Source of the DNA: Pseudomonas graminis
GTDB lineage: Bacteria > Pseudomonadota > Gammaproteobacteria > Pseudomonadales > Pseudomonadaceae
DNA: 50,460 nt
NCBI RefSeq assembly: GCF_002093745.1
Contig: NZ_MTSB01000026.1
Location: 1-50,460 of the forward strand
Direction: 5' to 3'
Position numbers and translations under genes: made by a program. The notes below the pieces were generated by a model that was not told the DNA's origin, ran no database searches, and saw only the letters and a program-made list of their open reading frames with translations. Below are positions 37,301 through 45,671 of this stretch, one piece after another. How positions within the stretch are numbered: position 1 is the first letter of the stretch; the number at the start of each line of letters is the position of its first letter.

Positions 37301-37801
37301 CCGCAGGTCGCGGCGAACAGCGACGCCGAGCAACTGGCTGTGCGCCAGAGCATCAAGAGCCAACTGCAAGCCAGCCTGCCGGATTACATGGTGCCGACGC
37401 ATGTGCTGCTGTTGGCAGACTTGCCACTCACGCCCAGCGGCAAACTGGACCGCAAGGCGTTGCCTGCGCCCGACTCAAGCCAGTTGCAGGCCCGTTATCG
37501 CGCGCCGCACAGCGAGGTGGAAATCTGCCTCGCGGCTGTCTGGCAGGAAGTCCTGCACGCGCAGCAGGTCGGGCTGGACGATCACTTCTTCGAGCTGGGC
37601 GGCCATTCGCTGCTCGCCGCGCAAGTCATCGCCCGAATCAAGACCCGGCTGGGCGTCAACCTGCCGCTGCGCGTGCTCTTCGAAAAACCGCTGCTGGGCG
37701 AACTCGCCGCCGAAGTGGCCCTGCTGACCGACAACACGACGGATAACGACTGGAGCGACATGGACCAGTTCATGGATTCACTGGAGGAATTTGGCGCATG
37801 A
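34391..37801 (+). CDS. Pyoverdine side-chain peptide synthetase, one module (probable Lys)
   Basis: 1,136 residues: C domain ~50-480 ([16 protein letters not shown]; active site HHMITDGWS at ~182), A domain ~515-1010 (YTSGSTGRPKGV ~669, [27 protein letters not shown]), carrier ~1063 ([13 protein letters not shown]). No E or TE domain. The N terminus before the C domain (MNPEHAQKLARRFVELPLEK) resembles that of the next synthetase and may help docking. Pocket residues read by eye are D-G-E-D-H-G-T-V-V, which I associate with Lys modules of pyoverdine synthetases; Lys is also the first side-chain residue in P. syringae pyoverdine. ATG 34391 follows AAGGA. The stop overlaps the next gene's ATG by 4 nt. 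Confidence 0.93.
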   Translation: MNPEHAQKLARRFVELPLEKRRLFLEGMRKENMDFALFPIPSCEGLAERDGLSYAQQRMWFLWQLDPHSAAYNLPMSVCLNGPLELPLLERAFSALVERHESLRTTFGQDGDRAFQRVAPPTPVNIRLIDLSLLPPEQRWSNARQAMAEQAAQTFDLQRGPLFTVQVLRLAEQEHVLLLNLHHMITDGWSMNVLIDEWLRGYDALLAGKPLPFQPLLVQYRDYAVWQRSWLEAGEQERQLDYWRKHLGEEHPVLELPTDRPYPALPSHDGARLELALAPELLRHLKSLAQRQGVTLFVVLLATFKSLLHRYSGQTDIRVGGLIANRTRSETEGLIGCFINTQVLRSEVTAQTRFVDLLHTVRDASTGAQAHQELPFDAIIDALQPERSQSHNPLFQVMFNHQPVVADLLDKQLSGGLRVANLPAEQQALAQRSHAAASDLMLATSGEGEQLNAAFTYATDIFDESTIARLAAHWRNLLTSVCADPLQTIAELSMLSADERTHLLDVDSSTQTDTTTPAHCQFEAQVQRTPDALALILAGEGHSPRLTYAELNERSNRLAWQLREQGVGPDVLVGVALGRSLDMPVALLAVLKAGGAYVPLDLSAPSDRLRHVLQDSGLKRLLTHSEQRPTLPELAGIQCLCIDQMNSDAASAQNLNVAVAPANLAYVIYTSGSTGRPKGVAISHGALAEFVSLGAGYSDLREGDRVLQFATQSFDGFVEQFYPPLCRGAAVVLRDERLWDSATFHQVILEHGVTLADLPAAYWLTLAQDFADRPPAHYGVLRQVHVGGEAMAVEGLRLWHQAGLGHVRLLNTYGPTEVTVVSSLHDCSALTPEQVSWRGVPIGKGLAGRRLYVLDDQLNLLPQGAVGELYIGGPGLARGYHAQPGLSAERFVADPFVAGQRLYRTGDRARLRADGAIEYIGRVDHQVKIRGFRIELGEIESRLQQCTGVREAVVLAVALAGSKQLVAYVVPQVAANSDAEQLAVRQSIKSQLQASLPDYMVPTHVLLLADLPLTPSGKLDRKALPAPDSSQLQARYRAPHSEVEICLAAVWQEVLHAQQVGLDDHFFELGGHSLLAAQVIARIKTRLGVNLPLRVLFEKPLLGELAAEVALLTDNTTDNDWSDMDQFMDSLEEFGA

Positions 37802-40800
37802 CCGGGACCCCTGCTGCACGTATCGCGAAACGTTTTGTCGGCCTTTCGCTGGAACAACGCCAACAGTTTCTCGCCCGCCTGCGTCAGGACGGCAAGGATT
37901 TCAGCCTGTTGCCGGTGCCGGTCAGTCGTCATGATTTCAGCGCGATTCCGCTGTCGTTCGCCCAGCAGCGTCTGTTGTTTCTCTGGCAACTCGATCCACT
38001 GAGCGACGCCTACAAAATGACCACCGGCCTGCGGCTGAAGGGGATTTTGAACGAGCCGGCCTTGCGGCGCGCTTTCGATCACCTGATCGAGCGCCATGAG
38101 GTGCTGCGCACAGTGTTCCAGACCGATGGCGATCAGGCGTTGCAAGTGCTGCTGCACGACCAGACCATCGCGCTGGACAGCATTGACCTGTCGGCCTTGG
38201 CGGACAGCGAACGGCGTGACGCCGAACTGGCGCGGCAAGTGACTGCGCTCACCCGTCAGCCGTTCGACCTGCGCACAGGTCCGCTGCTGCGCGCGCACCT
38301 GTTCCGCCTCGCCAGCGATGAGCACGTGCTGGTGGTGAACATGCACCATATCGTCTCCGACGGCTGGTCGATGGACGTCATGATTCAGGAGTTTGTCCAC
38401 TGTTATCAGGCGTATGTCGACGGTCGCGAACCGAGTCTGCCGGCGTTGCCGCTGCAGTATGCCGACTACGCCATCTGGCAGCGCCGCTGGCTGGAAGCGG
38501 GCGAGGGTGAGCGTCAGCTGGATTACTGGCGCAGCCAGCTGGGCGACGAACAACCGTTGCTGGACGCCGCGCAGGACTTTCCACGCCCGGTCACGCAAAG
38601 CTTTCAGGGCGAACACCTGCGCTTCGATTTCGGCGCCGAGCTGTCGCACCAGCTCAACGCCTTCGCCCGCACTCAGGGCGTGAGCCTGTTCATGCTGGTA
38701 CTGGCGGGTTTTTCGCTGTTTTTGTCCCGCAAGGCCGGGCAGAGGGATATCCGTATCGGCGTGCCCAATGCCAACCGGGGTCGTGCGGAAACCGAAGGGT
38801 TGATCGGCTTCTTCATCAACACCCAAGTACTGCGCTGCCAGGTGGACGAGCGGCTGAGCTACCTCGATTTGCTGGCGCAGATTCGTGACACGTCGTTCGG
38901 CGCACAGGCGCATCAGGACGTGCCGTTCGAACAGCTTGTCGATCACCTCGCGCCGGAGCGCAGCCTGGGGCATAACCCGCTGTTCCAGGCCAAGTTCAAT
39001 CAGAACGTGGTCCTCAAACAGAAGACGGCCCTCAAGCTGGCGGGGCTGGAGGTCAGTGAATACGCCTTTGAAAAGCAGGGCGCGCATTTCGATCTGGCAC
39101 TGGACATTACCGACGACGGCACGCTGATCCACGGCGACATGACGTACGCCAGCGACCTGTATCGACGTGCGACCGTCGAGGGCTTCATTCCTGAGCTGCT
39201 TGATCTGTTTAAAACGCTGCTCAACGCGCCGAATGCGCCGCTGTTCAGCCTTGGCGCCTTGGCGGTCGAGCCGCCGCGCGACGTGCGCGAACCCGCCCCT
39301 CAGGTGCTGCAACTCTGGGACCGGCAGGTCGAAAGCCAGCCCGCTGCGCTGGCCGCCCGCTGCCTGGACAGCACCTTGACGACGCTGGAGCTGGATCAGG
39401 CTGCCAATCAACTGGCCCACCACCTGATCCGGCTGGGTCTGCGCGAAGGCCAGCCGGTCGCGGTATTGCTGGAGCGCTCGCTGGAATGGCTGACGGCGGT
39501 GCTGGCGATCTTCAAGGCCGGTGGCGTGTACATGCCGCTGGACGTCAAAGCGCCCGATGCGCGCCTGCAACAGATGCTGAGCAATGCCCGGGCCAACGTG
39601 CTGCTGTGTGCCGAAGGCGATGCGCGAGCGACTTCGCTGAACGTTGCTGGCTGTAAGGGCCTGGCCTGGACGCCTGCGCGGTGGCAAGACTTGCCGACCC
39701 ACCGCCCCGAGACCCGATTGACAGCCAACTCGGCGGCTTACGTGATCCACACCTCCGGCTCCACCGGCCAGCCCAAAGGCGTACTGGTCAGTCAAGGAGC
39801 GCTGGCCAGTTATGTGCGTGGCCTGCTTGAACAGTTGCAACTGGCCCCCGAGGCGAGCATGGCGCTGGTTTCGACCATCGCCGCCGACCTCGGCCATACC
39901 GTGTTGTTTGGCGCGCTGTGTTCGGGGCGAACGCTGCATGTGCTGACCGAATCGCTGGGTTTTGACCCGGATGCCTTCGCCGCGTACATGGCTGTGCATC
40001 AGGTTGGCGTGTTGAAAATCGTGCCGGGTCATCTGGCCGCACTGCTACAGGCCGGTCAGCCTGCGGATGTATTGCCGCAGCACGCGCTGATCGTTGGCGG
40101 CGAAGCCTGTTCGCCAGCGCTGGTCGAGCAGGTCCGCCAGCTCAAGCCGGGCTGCCGGGTGATCAACCACTACGGCCCGAGCGAAACGACGGTTGGCGTG
40201 CTGACCTACGAGGTGCCTGCTTCATCTGAGGTGAGTGCGATCCCACAAGGTTTATATCTATCCGTCAAGGTGCCGGTCGGTGCGCCGTTGCCGGGGGCCA
40301 GCGTTTACGTGCTGGATGACGTGCTGAACCCGGTCGGCACTCAGGTCGCGGGCGAGCTGTACATTGGCGGCGACAGCGTCGCACTGGGCTACCTCGGCCA
40401 GCCTGCGCTGACCGCCGAGCGCTTCGTGCCGGACCCGTTTGCGCAGGATGGCGCACGGGTTTACCGCAGCGGCGACCGCATGCGGCGCACTCATCAAGGA
40501 CTATTGGAATTCATTGGCCGCGCCGACGATCAGGTCAAGGTGCGCGGTTATCGCGTCGAGCCCGCTGAAGTGGTACGGGTGCTGCTGGGCCTGACGTCGG
40601 TCGCGGAAGCCAGCGTGCTGGCGTTGCCCGTTGACGAAGATGAATCCCGTCTGCAACTGGTGGCGTATTGCGTGGCGGCAGCCGGTGCGAGTCTCAATAT
40701 CGAAAGCCTGCGCGAGCAACTGGCTGCACGCGTGCCCGATTACATGGTGCCGGCGCAGATTCTGCTGCTGGATAAACTGCCGCTGACCGCCAACGGCAAG

Positions 40801-43800
40801 CTCGACAAACGCGCCTTGCCGACACCGGGCGTGATCAAGCAGCGTTATACCGCGCCAGTGGGCGAGATCGAGGAAAAGCTCGCGGCTGTCTGGGCGGATG
40901 TCCTCAAGCTGGAACAGGTCGGCAGCACCGACAATTTCTTCGAGCTGGGCGGCGATTCGATCCTCAGCCTGCAAATCATCGCCCGCGCCAAGCGCCAGGG
41001 CATCAAGCTCAGCCCCAAGCAACTGTTCGAAAAACAGACCATCGGCCAACTGGCTTCGGTGGCCAGGCTGATCGAGAAAAAGCCTGGTGCGGCGGTGGAG
41101 CACGTCAGCGGTTCGCTGCCGCTGCTGCCGATTCAGGCGCGCTTCTTCGAACTGGACATTCCCGAGCGTCAGCACTGGAATCAGGCGCTGATGCTCAAGC
41201 CCCTGCAAACGCTGGAGGCAACTGATCTTCACGCTGCACTGACCGCGCTGATCGAACAGCACGACGCGCTGCGCCTTGGCTTCACGCAACACAACGGCCA
41301 GTGGCAAGCCAACTTTGGCGCGCTGAACACCCACGAGCTGCTGTGGGTTCACGAACTGGACAGCCCGGAACGCTTGACCGACCTGGCGAACGAAGCGCAA
41401 CGCAGCCTGGACCTGAAAAACGGTCCGCTGTTGCGTGCAGTACTGGTCAACCTGCCGCAGGGCGAACAGCGTCTGTTGCTGGTGATTCACCATTTGGCGG
41501 TGGACGGCGTGTCATGGCGGGTGCTGCTGGAAGACCTGCAACAGGCCTACGCCGCGCTGGCAGCCGGTCAACCGCTCAAACTGGCAGCGAAAACCACGTC
41601 GCTCAAGGGTTGGGCCGAGCAATTGCAGCAGTACGCAAGCAGCGAAACGCTGACAGCCGAGCGTGATTACTGGCTGCACGCGTTACAGGGCGACGATCAG
41701 CCGCTGCCTCGCGACAAGCCCCAAGGCTCGATGCGCAACCGCGACGCGGCGCACGCGTCGTCGTGGTTGAGCAAGGACCTGACCCACAAACTGCTGAAAG
41801 TCGCGCCTGCCGCGTACCGGACACACGTGAACGACCTGCTGCTGACCGCGCTGGCGCAAGTGCTGTGCGAGTGGAGCCAGCAATCGTCAGTGCTGATCCA
41901 GCTGGAAGGGCATGGCCGCGAAGACCTGTTTGACGACACTGACCTCAGCCGTACCGTCGGCTGGTTCAGCAGCCTGTTCCCGGTACGCCTCACGCCGCAA
42001 ATCGCGCCGGGTGCGAGCCTGTGCGGGATCAAGGAACAATTGCGTGCCGTGCCGAACAAAGGCATTGGTTACGGGGTATTGCGATATGCAGGTGAATCCG
42101 CTTTTGCGCAGCAACTGGCCGCGTTGCCACAGGCGCGAGTCACCTTCAATTATCTGGGCCAGTTCGACGGCAGCTTCAACGCACAACAAGGCGCGTTGTT
42201 TGTGCCGAGCGCCGAAAAAGCCGGCACTGCGCTGTGCGAAGACGGGCCGCTGGGCAACTGGCTGAGCCTCAACGGTCAGGTGTTCGACGGCCAGTTGCAA
42301 CTGGACTGGACCTTCAGCCGCGAGGTGTATCAGGCCTCGACCATCGACACCCTGGCGCGCCGCTACGAGCAGGCGCTGACCACGCTGATCGAACACTGCA
42401 TCGCCGGGCATCAGGGCGTCACGCCGTCGGACTTCCCGCTGGCGCGCCTGACTCAGCCGCAACTCGACAGCCTGCCGCTGGCTGCCGGCGAAATCGAAGA
42501 CATCTACCCGCTGTCGCCGATGCAGCAGGGCATGCTGTTTCACTCGCTGTTCGACGAGGGCGCGGGCAATTACATCAACCAGATGCGGGTGAATATCAGC
42601 GGGCTGGATGTGCCGCGTTTCCAGAGCGCCTGGCAATCAGCGGTCAACCATCACGACGTATTGCGCAGCTGTTTTGTCAGCCAGAGTGAGCAGTCGCTGC
42701 AGGTGGTACTGCGTCAGGTGACGCTGCCGTTTGTCGAGCTGGATGCGCGAGGCAAGCCGCAAAGCTGGCTGGATGACTGGGCGCAGGCCGACCGTCAGCA
42801 AGGTTTCGATCTGGCGCACGGCCCGCTGTTGCGCCTGGCGGTGGTGCGCAGTGCCGATGACCGCTGGCACTTGATCTACACCAGCCACCACATCTTGATG
42901 GACGGCTGGAGCAGCTCGCGACTGTTGGGCGAAGTGCTGCAACGTTACAGCGGGCAGGCGCCGACGAAACAGGCAGGCCGCTATCGCGATTACATCCAGT
43001 GGTTGCAGGATCAGGACGCCGATGTCAGCGAACGTTTCTGGACCACAGAGCTGGCTGAACTGGACGAGCCGACCCGCTTGCTGCAAGCGTTCAAGTCTTC
43101 GCCACAGAGCGAGATGCCGTTACAAGGGCATGGCGATTACATTCAACTGATCGACGCCGATGGCACCCGCCGCTTGAGCGAGTTTGCCCGTGAGCAGCGC
43201 GTGACTCTCAATACGCTGGTGCAATCCGCCTGGCTGCTGTTGCTGCAACGCTACACTGGCCAGTCCAGCGTGACCTTTGGCGCGACGGTGGCCGGGCGTC
43301 CGGCTGAATTGCCGGGCGTCGAGGAGCAACTGGGTTTGTTCATCAACACCTTGCCGGTGATCGCCAGCCCGCGTTCGGAACAGACCGTCGGTGACTGGGT
43401 GCAGCAGGTGCAGGCGAAAAACATCGCCCTGCGCGAGCATGAACACACGCCGCTGTATGACCTCCAGCGCTGGGCGCGCCACAGCGGCGAGGCGTTGTTC
43501 GACACCATTCTGGTGTTCGAGAACTACCCGGTGTCCGAAGCCTTGCAGCGTGCGCCGGAGGGCCTGACCTTCAGCGACCTGCGCAATCAGGAACAGGCGC
43601 ATTACCCGCTGACGCTGGTGGTCGAGGCCAACGACGTGTTGTCGGTGCGCTTCAGTTATGACCGGCAACATTTCAGCGCCGAAGGCATTCTGCAACTGGC
43701 GGCGCACTTTGATCACCTGCTGCAAAGCCTCGCTGCTTGCGCGACAGCGCGTCTGGGTGAGCTGGCATTGCCGACTGCCTGGACGCAAAGCGTGCGGCGT

Positions 43801-45657
43801 TATCCGAGCGAGCACTGCGCCCATCAGCGGATCGAGATTCAGGCTGAACGCACCCCGCAGGCCATTGCCCTGAGCTGGGGCACTGAGCAATTGAGCTATC
43901 AACAGCTCAACAGCCGCGCCAATCAGTTGGCCCACAAACTGCGCGAGCAGGGCGTCGGCCCGGAGGTGCGTGTAGGGCTGGCCGCCGAGCGCAGCCTGGA
44001 CATGATGGTGGGCATGCTGGCGATCCTCAAGGCCGGTGGCGCCTACGTGCCGCTGGACCCGGATTACCCGCAGGATCGCCTGAGCTTTCTGATGCAGGAC
44101 AGCGGTATCGAATGGTTGCTGACTCAGGCGAATGTGCTGAGTCGGTTGCCGATTCCAGCCCACGTTCAGACGCTGGACCTGGCTGATGCGCTGGACGATT
44201 ACAGCACTGAAAACCCGATCCACCAGACCACGCCGGACAATCTGGCTTACGTGATCTACACCTCCGGTTCGACCGGCAAACCGAAAGGCACCTTGCTGGC
44301 TCATCACAACCTGATGCGCCTGTTTGCCGCCACGGACGACTGGTTCACATTCAGCGAAAAAGACGTCTGGACGCTGTTCCATTCCTTCGCTTTCGACTTC
44401 TCGGTGTGGGAGATTTTCGGCGCGCTGCTGCACGGTGGCCGACTGGTGATCGTGCCGCGTGACGTGACCCGTTCGCCAGAAGAGTTTCATGCGCTGCTGG
44501 TTGAACAGCGGGTAACGGTGCTCAACCAGACGCCGTCGGCGTTCAAGCAGTTGATGCACGTGGCCTGTGAGTCCACGTCGGCGCTATCGTTACAAAAAGT
44601 CATCTTCGGCGGCGAAGCACTGGACGTCGCCAGCCTGAAACCCTGGTTCGCACGTTTCGGCGATCAGACACCGCAACTGATCAACATGTACGGCATCACC
44701 GAAACCACCGTGCATGTGACGTACCGACCTATAAAGCAGGCCGACACGCAAAACCCGGCCAGCCCGATTGGCGAGGCGATCCCGGACCTGTCGTGGTACG
44801 TGCTGGACGCCGATTTCAACCCGGTCGCCCAGGGTTGCAGCGGCGAACTGCACATCGGTCATGCCGGGCTGGCGCGGGGTTATCACAACCGCGCGGCACT
44901 GACGGCTGAACGCTTTGTGCCGGACCCGTTTTCCAACGACGGCGGTCGTCTGTACCGCACCGGCGACCTCGCTCGCTATAAAACCGCAGGAAGCATCGAA
45001 TACGCCGGGCGCATCGATCATCAGGTCAAGATCCGGGGCTTCCGTATCGAACTGGGCGAAATCGAAGCGCGGCTGCAAGCGCACCCGGCTGTGCGCGAAG
45101 TGATCGTGCTGGCCCTCGAAGGGCAGCTGGCGGCGTATCTGGTGCCGGCTCAGCCTGATCAGGATCCGCACGCCCTGCGCGAATCGCTGAAAGCCGAACT
45201 GCGCACCCATTTGCCGGATTACATGGTGCCGACCCACTTCATCGTCCTCGACAGTCTGCCCCTGACCGCCAATGGCAAGCTGGACCGCAAGGCCTTGCCT
45301 GCGCCGGATGCCGGGCAGTTGCAAGCGGACTACGTCGCGCCCCAAGGCGAGCTGGAAGTGCAGATCGCGGCGGTCTGGGCCGAGGTGCTCAAGGTCGAAC
45401 AGGTCGGGCGCGGCGACAATTTCTTCGAACTTGGCGGCCATTCACTGCTGGCGGTGCAGATGCTGGTGCGGGTTCGCGAACAGTTGCAACGCGAGGTCAG
45501 CCTCAAGGACCTGTTCGAACAGCCGGTGCTGGCTGACTTCTGCGCCGCGCTTCAGGAAAAAAATGGCGAAAGTGACCATGCGCTGGACGAATTGACTAAA
45601 TCACTGGAGGCACTCAAACGTTTATCAGCGGAGGAAATTGATAATTTGATCGCTTAG
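37798..45657 (+). CDS. Pyoverdine side-chain peptide synthetase, two modules (D-Asp/OHAsp, Thr)
   Basis: 2,619 residues. Domains (approximate): C 50-480 (HHIVSDGWS), A1 500-1010, carrier ~1045 ([11 protein letters not shown]), epimerase 1108-1550 (HHLAVDGVSWR), C 1568-2000 of the type following an E domain (YPLSPMQQGMLFHSL; HHILMDGWS), A2 2007-2505, carrier ~2540 ([11 protein letters not shown]). A1 pocket residues read D-L-T-K-I-G-H-V-G, the aspartate code (ADLGHTVLFG, VLKIVPGH). A2 reads D-F-W-N-I-G-M-V-H, the threonine code. The Asp is probably hydroxylated by the SyrP-type enzyme encoded upstream and then epimerised. A2 is identical at DNA level to the A domain of the next gene. Starts inside ATGA with the preceding gene. 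Confidence 0.94.
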   Translation: MTGTPAARIAKRFVGLSLEQRQQFLARLRQDGKDFSLLPVPVSRHDFSAIPLSFAQQRLLFLWQLDPLSDAYKMTTGLRLKGILNEPALRRAFDHLIERHEVLRTVFQTDGDQALQVLLHDQTIALDSIDLSALADSERRDAELARQVTALTRQPFDLRTGPLLRAHLFRLASDEHVLVVNMHHIVSDGWSMDVMIQEFVHCYQAYVDGREPSLPALPLQYADYAIWQRRWLEAGEGERQLDYWRSQLGDEQPLLDAAQDFPRPVTQSFQGEHLRFDFGAELSHQLNAFARTQGVSLFMLVLAGFSLFLSRKAGQRDIRIGVPNANRGRAETEGLIGFFINTQVLRCQVDERLSYLDLLAQIRDTSFGAQAHQDVPFEQLVDHLAPERSLGHNPLFQAKFNQNVVLKQKTALKLAGLEVSEYAFEKQGAHFDLALDITDDGTLIHGDMTYASDLYRRATVEGFIPELLDLFKTLLNAPNAPLFSLGALAVEPPRDVREPAPQVLQLWDRQVESQPAALAARCLDSTLTTLELDQAANQLAHHLIRLGLREGQPVAVLLERSLEWLTAVLAIFKAGGVYMPLDVKAPDARLQQMLSNARANVLLCAEGDARATSLNVAGCKGLAWTPARWQDLPTHRPETRLTANSAAYVIHTSGSTGQPKGVLVSQGALASYVRGLLEQLQLAPEASMALVSTIAADLGHTVLFGALCSGRTLHVLTESLGFDPDAFAAYMAVHQVGVLKIVPGHLAALLQAGQPADVLPQHALIVGGEACSPALVEQVRQLKPGCRVINHYGPSETTVGVLTYEVPASSEVSAIPQGLYLSVKVPVGAPLPGASVYVLDDVLNPVGTQVAGELYIGGDSVALGYLGQPALTAERFVPDPFAQDGARVYRSGDRMRRTHQGLLEFIGRADDQVKVRGYRVEPAEVVRVLLGLTSVAEASVLALPVDEDESRLQLVAYCVAAAGASLNIESLREQLAARVPDYMVPAQILLLDKLPLTANGKLDKRALPTPGVIKQRYTAPVGEIEEKLAAVWADVLKLEQVGSTDNFFELGGDSILSLQIIARAKRQGIKLSPKQLFEKQTIGQLASVARLIEKKPGAAVEHVSGSLPLLPIQARFFELDIPERQHWNQALMLKPLQTLEATDLHAALTALIEQHDALRLGFTQHNGQWQANFGALNTHELLWVHELDSPERLTDLANEAQRSLDLKNGPLLRAVLVNLPQGEQRLLLVIHHLAVDGVSWRVLLEDLQQAYAALAAGQPLKLAAKTTSLKGWAEQLQQYASSETLTAERDYWLHALQGDDQPLPRDKPQGSMRNRDAAHASSWLSKDLTHKLLKVAPAAYRTHVNDLLLTALAQVLCEWSQQSSVLIQLEGHGREDLFDDTDLSRTVGWFSSLFPVRLTPQIAPGASLCGIKEQLRAVPNKGIGYGVLRYAGESAFAQQLAALPQARVTFNYLGQFDGSFNAQQGALFVPSAEKAGTALCEDGPLGNWLSLNGQVFDGQLQLDWTFSREVYQASTIDTLARRYEQALTTLIEHCIAGHQGVTPSDFPLARLTQPQLDSLPLAAGEIEDIYPLSPMQQGMLFHSLFDEGAGNYINQMRVNISGLDVPRFQSAWQSAVNHHDVLRSCFVSQSEQSLQVVLRQVTLPFVELDARGKPQSWLDDWAQADRQQGFDLAHGPLLRLAVVRSADDRWHLIYTSHHILMDGWSSSRLLGEVLQRYSGQAPTKQAGRYRDYIQWLQDQDADVSERFWTTELAELDEPTRLLQAFKSSPQSEMPLQGHGDYIQLIDADGTRRLSEFAREQRVTLNTLVQSAWLLLLQRYTGQSSVTFGATVAGRPAELPGVEEQLGLFINTLPVIASPRSEQTVGDWVQQVQAKNIALREHEHTPLYDLQRWARHSGEALFDTILVFENYPVSEALQRAPEGLTFSDLRNQEQAHYPLTLVVEANDVLSVRFSYDRQHFSAEGILQLAAHFDHLLQSLAACATARLGELALPTAWTQSVRRYPSEHCAHQRIEIQAERTPQAIALSWGTEQLSYQQLNSRANQLAHKLREQGVGPEVRVGLAAERSLDMMVGMLAILKAGGAYVPLDPDYPQDRLSFLMQDSGIEWLLTQANVLSRLPIPAHVQTLDLADALDDYSTENPIHQTTPDNLAYVIYTSGSTGKPKGTLLAHHNLMRLFAATDDWFTFSEKDVWTLFHSFAFDFSVWEIFGALLHGGRLVIVPRDVTRSPEEFHALLVEQRVTVLNQTPSAFKQLMHVACESTSALSLQKVIFGGEALDVASLKPWFARFGDQTPQLINMYGITETTVHVTYRPIKQADTQNPASPIGEAIPDLSWYVLDADFNPVAQGCSGELHIGHAGLARGYHNRAALTAERFVPDPFSNDGGRLYRTGDLARYKTAGSIEYAGRIDHQVKIRGFRIELGEIEARLQAHPAVREVIVLALEGQLAAYLVPAQPDQDPHALRESLKAELRTHLPDYMVPTHFIVLDSLPLTANGKLDRKALPAPDAGQLQADYVAPQGELEVQIAAVWAEVLKVEQVGRGDNFFELGGHSLLAVQMLVRVREQLQREVSLKDLFEQPVLADFCAALQEKNGESDHALDELTKSLEALKRLSAEEIDNLIA
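43816..45312 (+). repeat. 1,497-bp direct repeat, copy 1 (Thr adenylation domain)
   Basis: Identical, as far as I can compare by eye, to 47166-48662 (offset 3,350). It starts just inside the C-A linker (CAHQRIEIQAERTP) and ends just before the carrier linker (KALPAPDA), so it covers one entire A domain. Flanking sequence on both sides diverges at once. Confidence 0.95.
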
Positions 45658-45671
45658 CAGGAGAGACCCCA

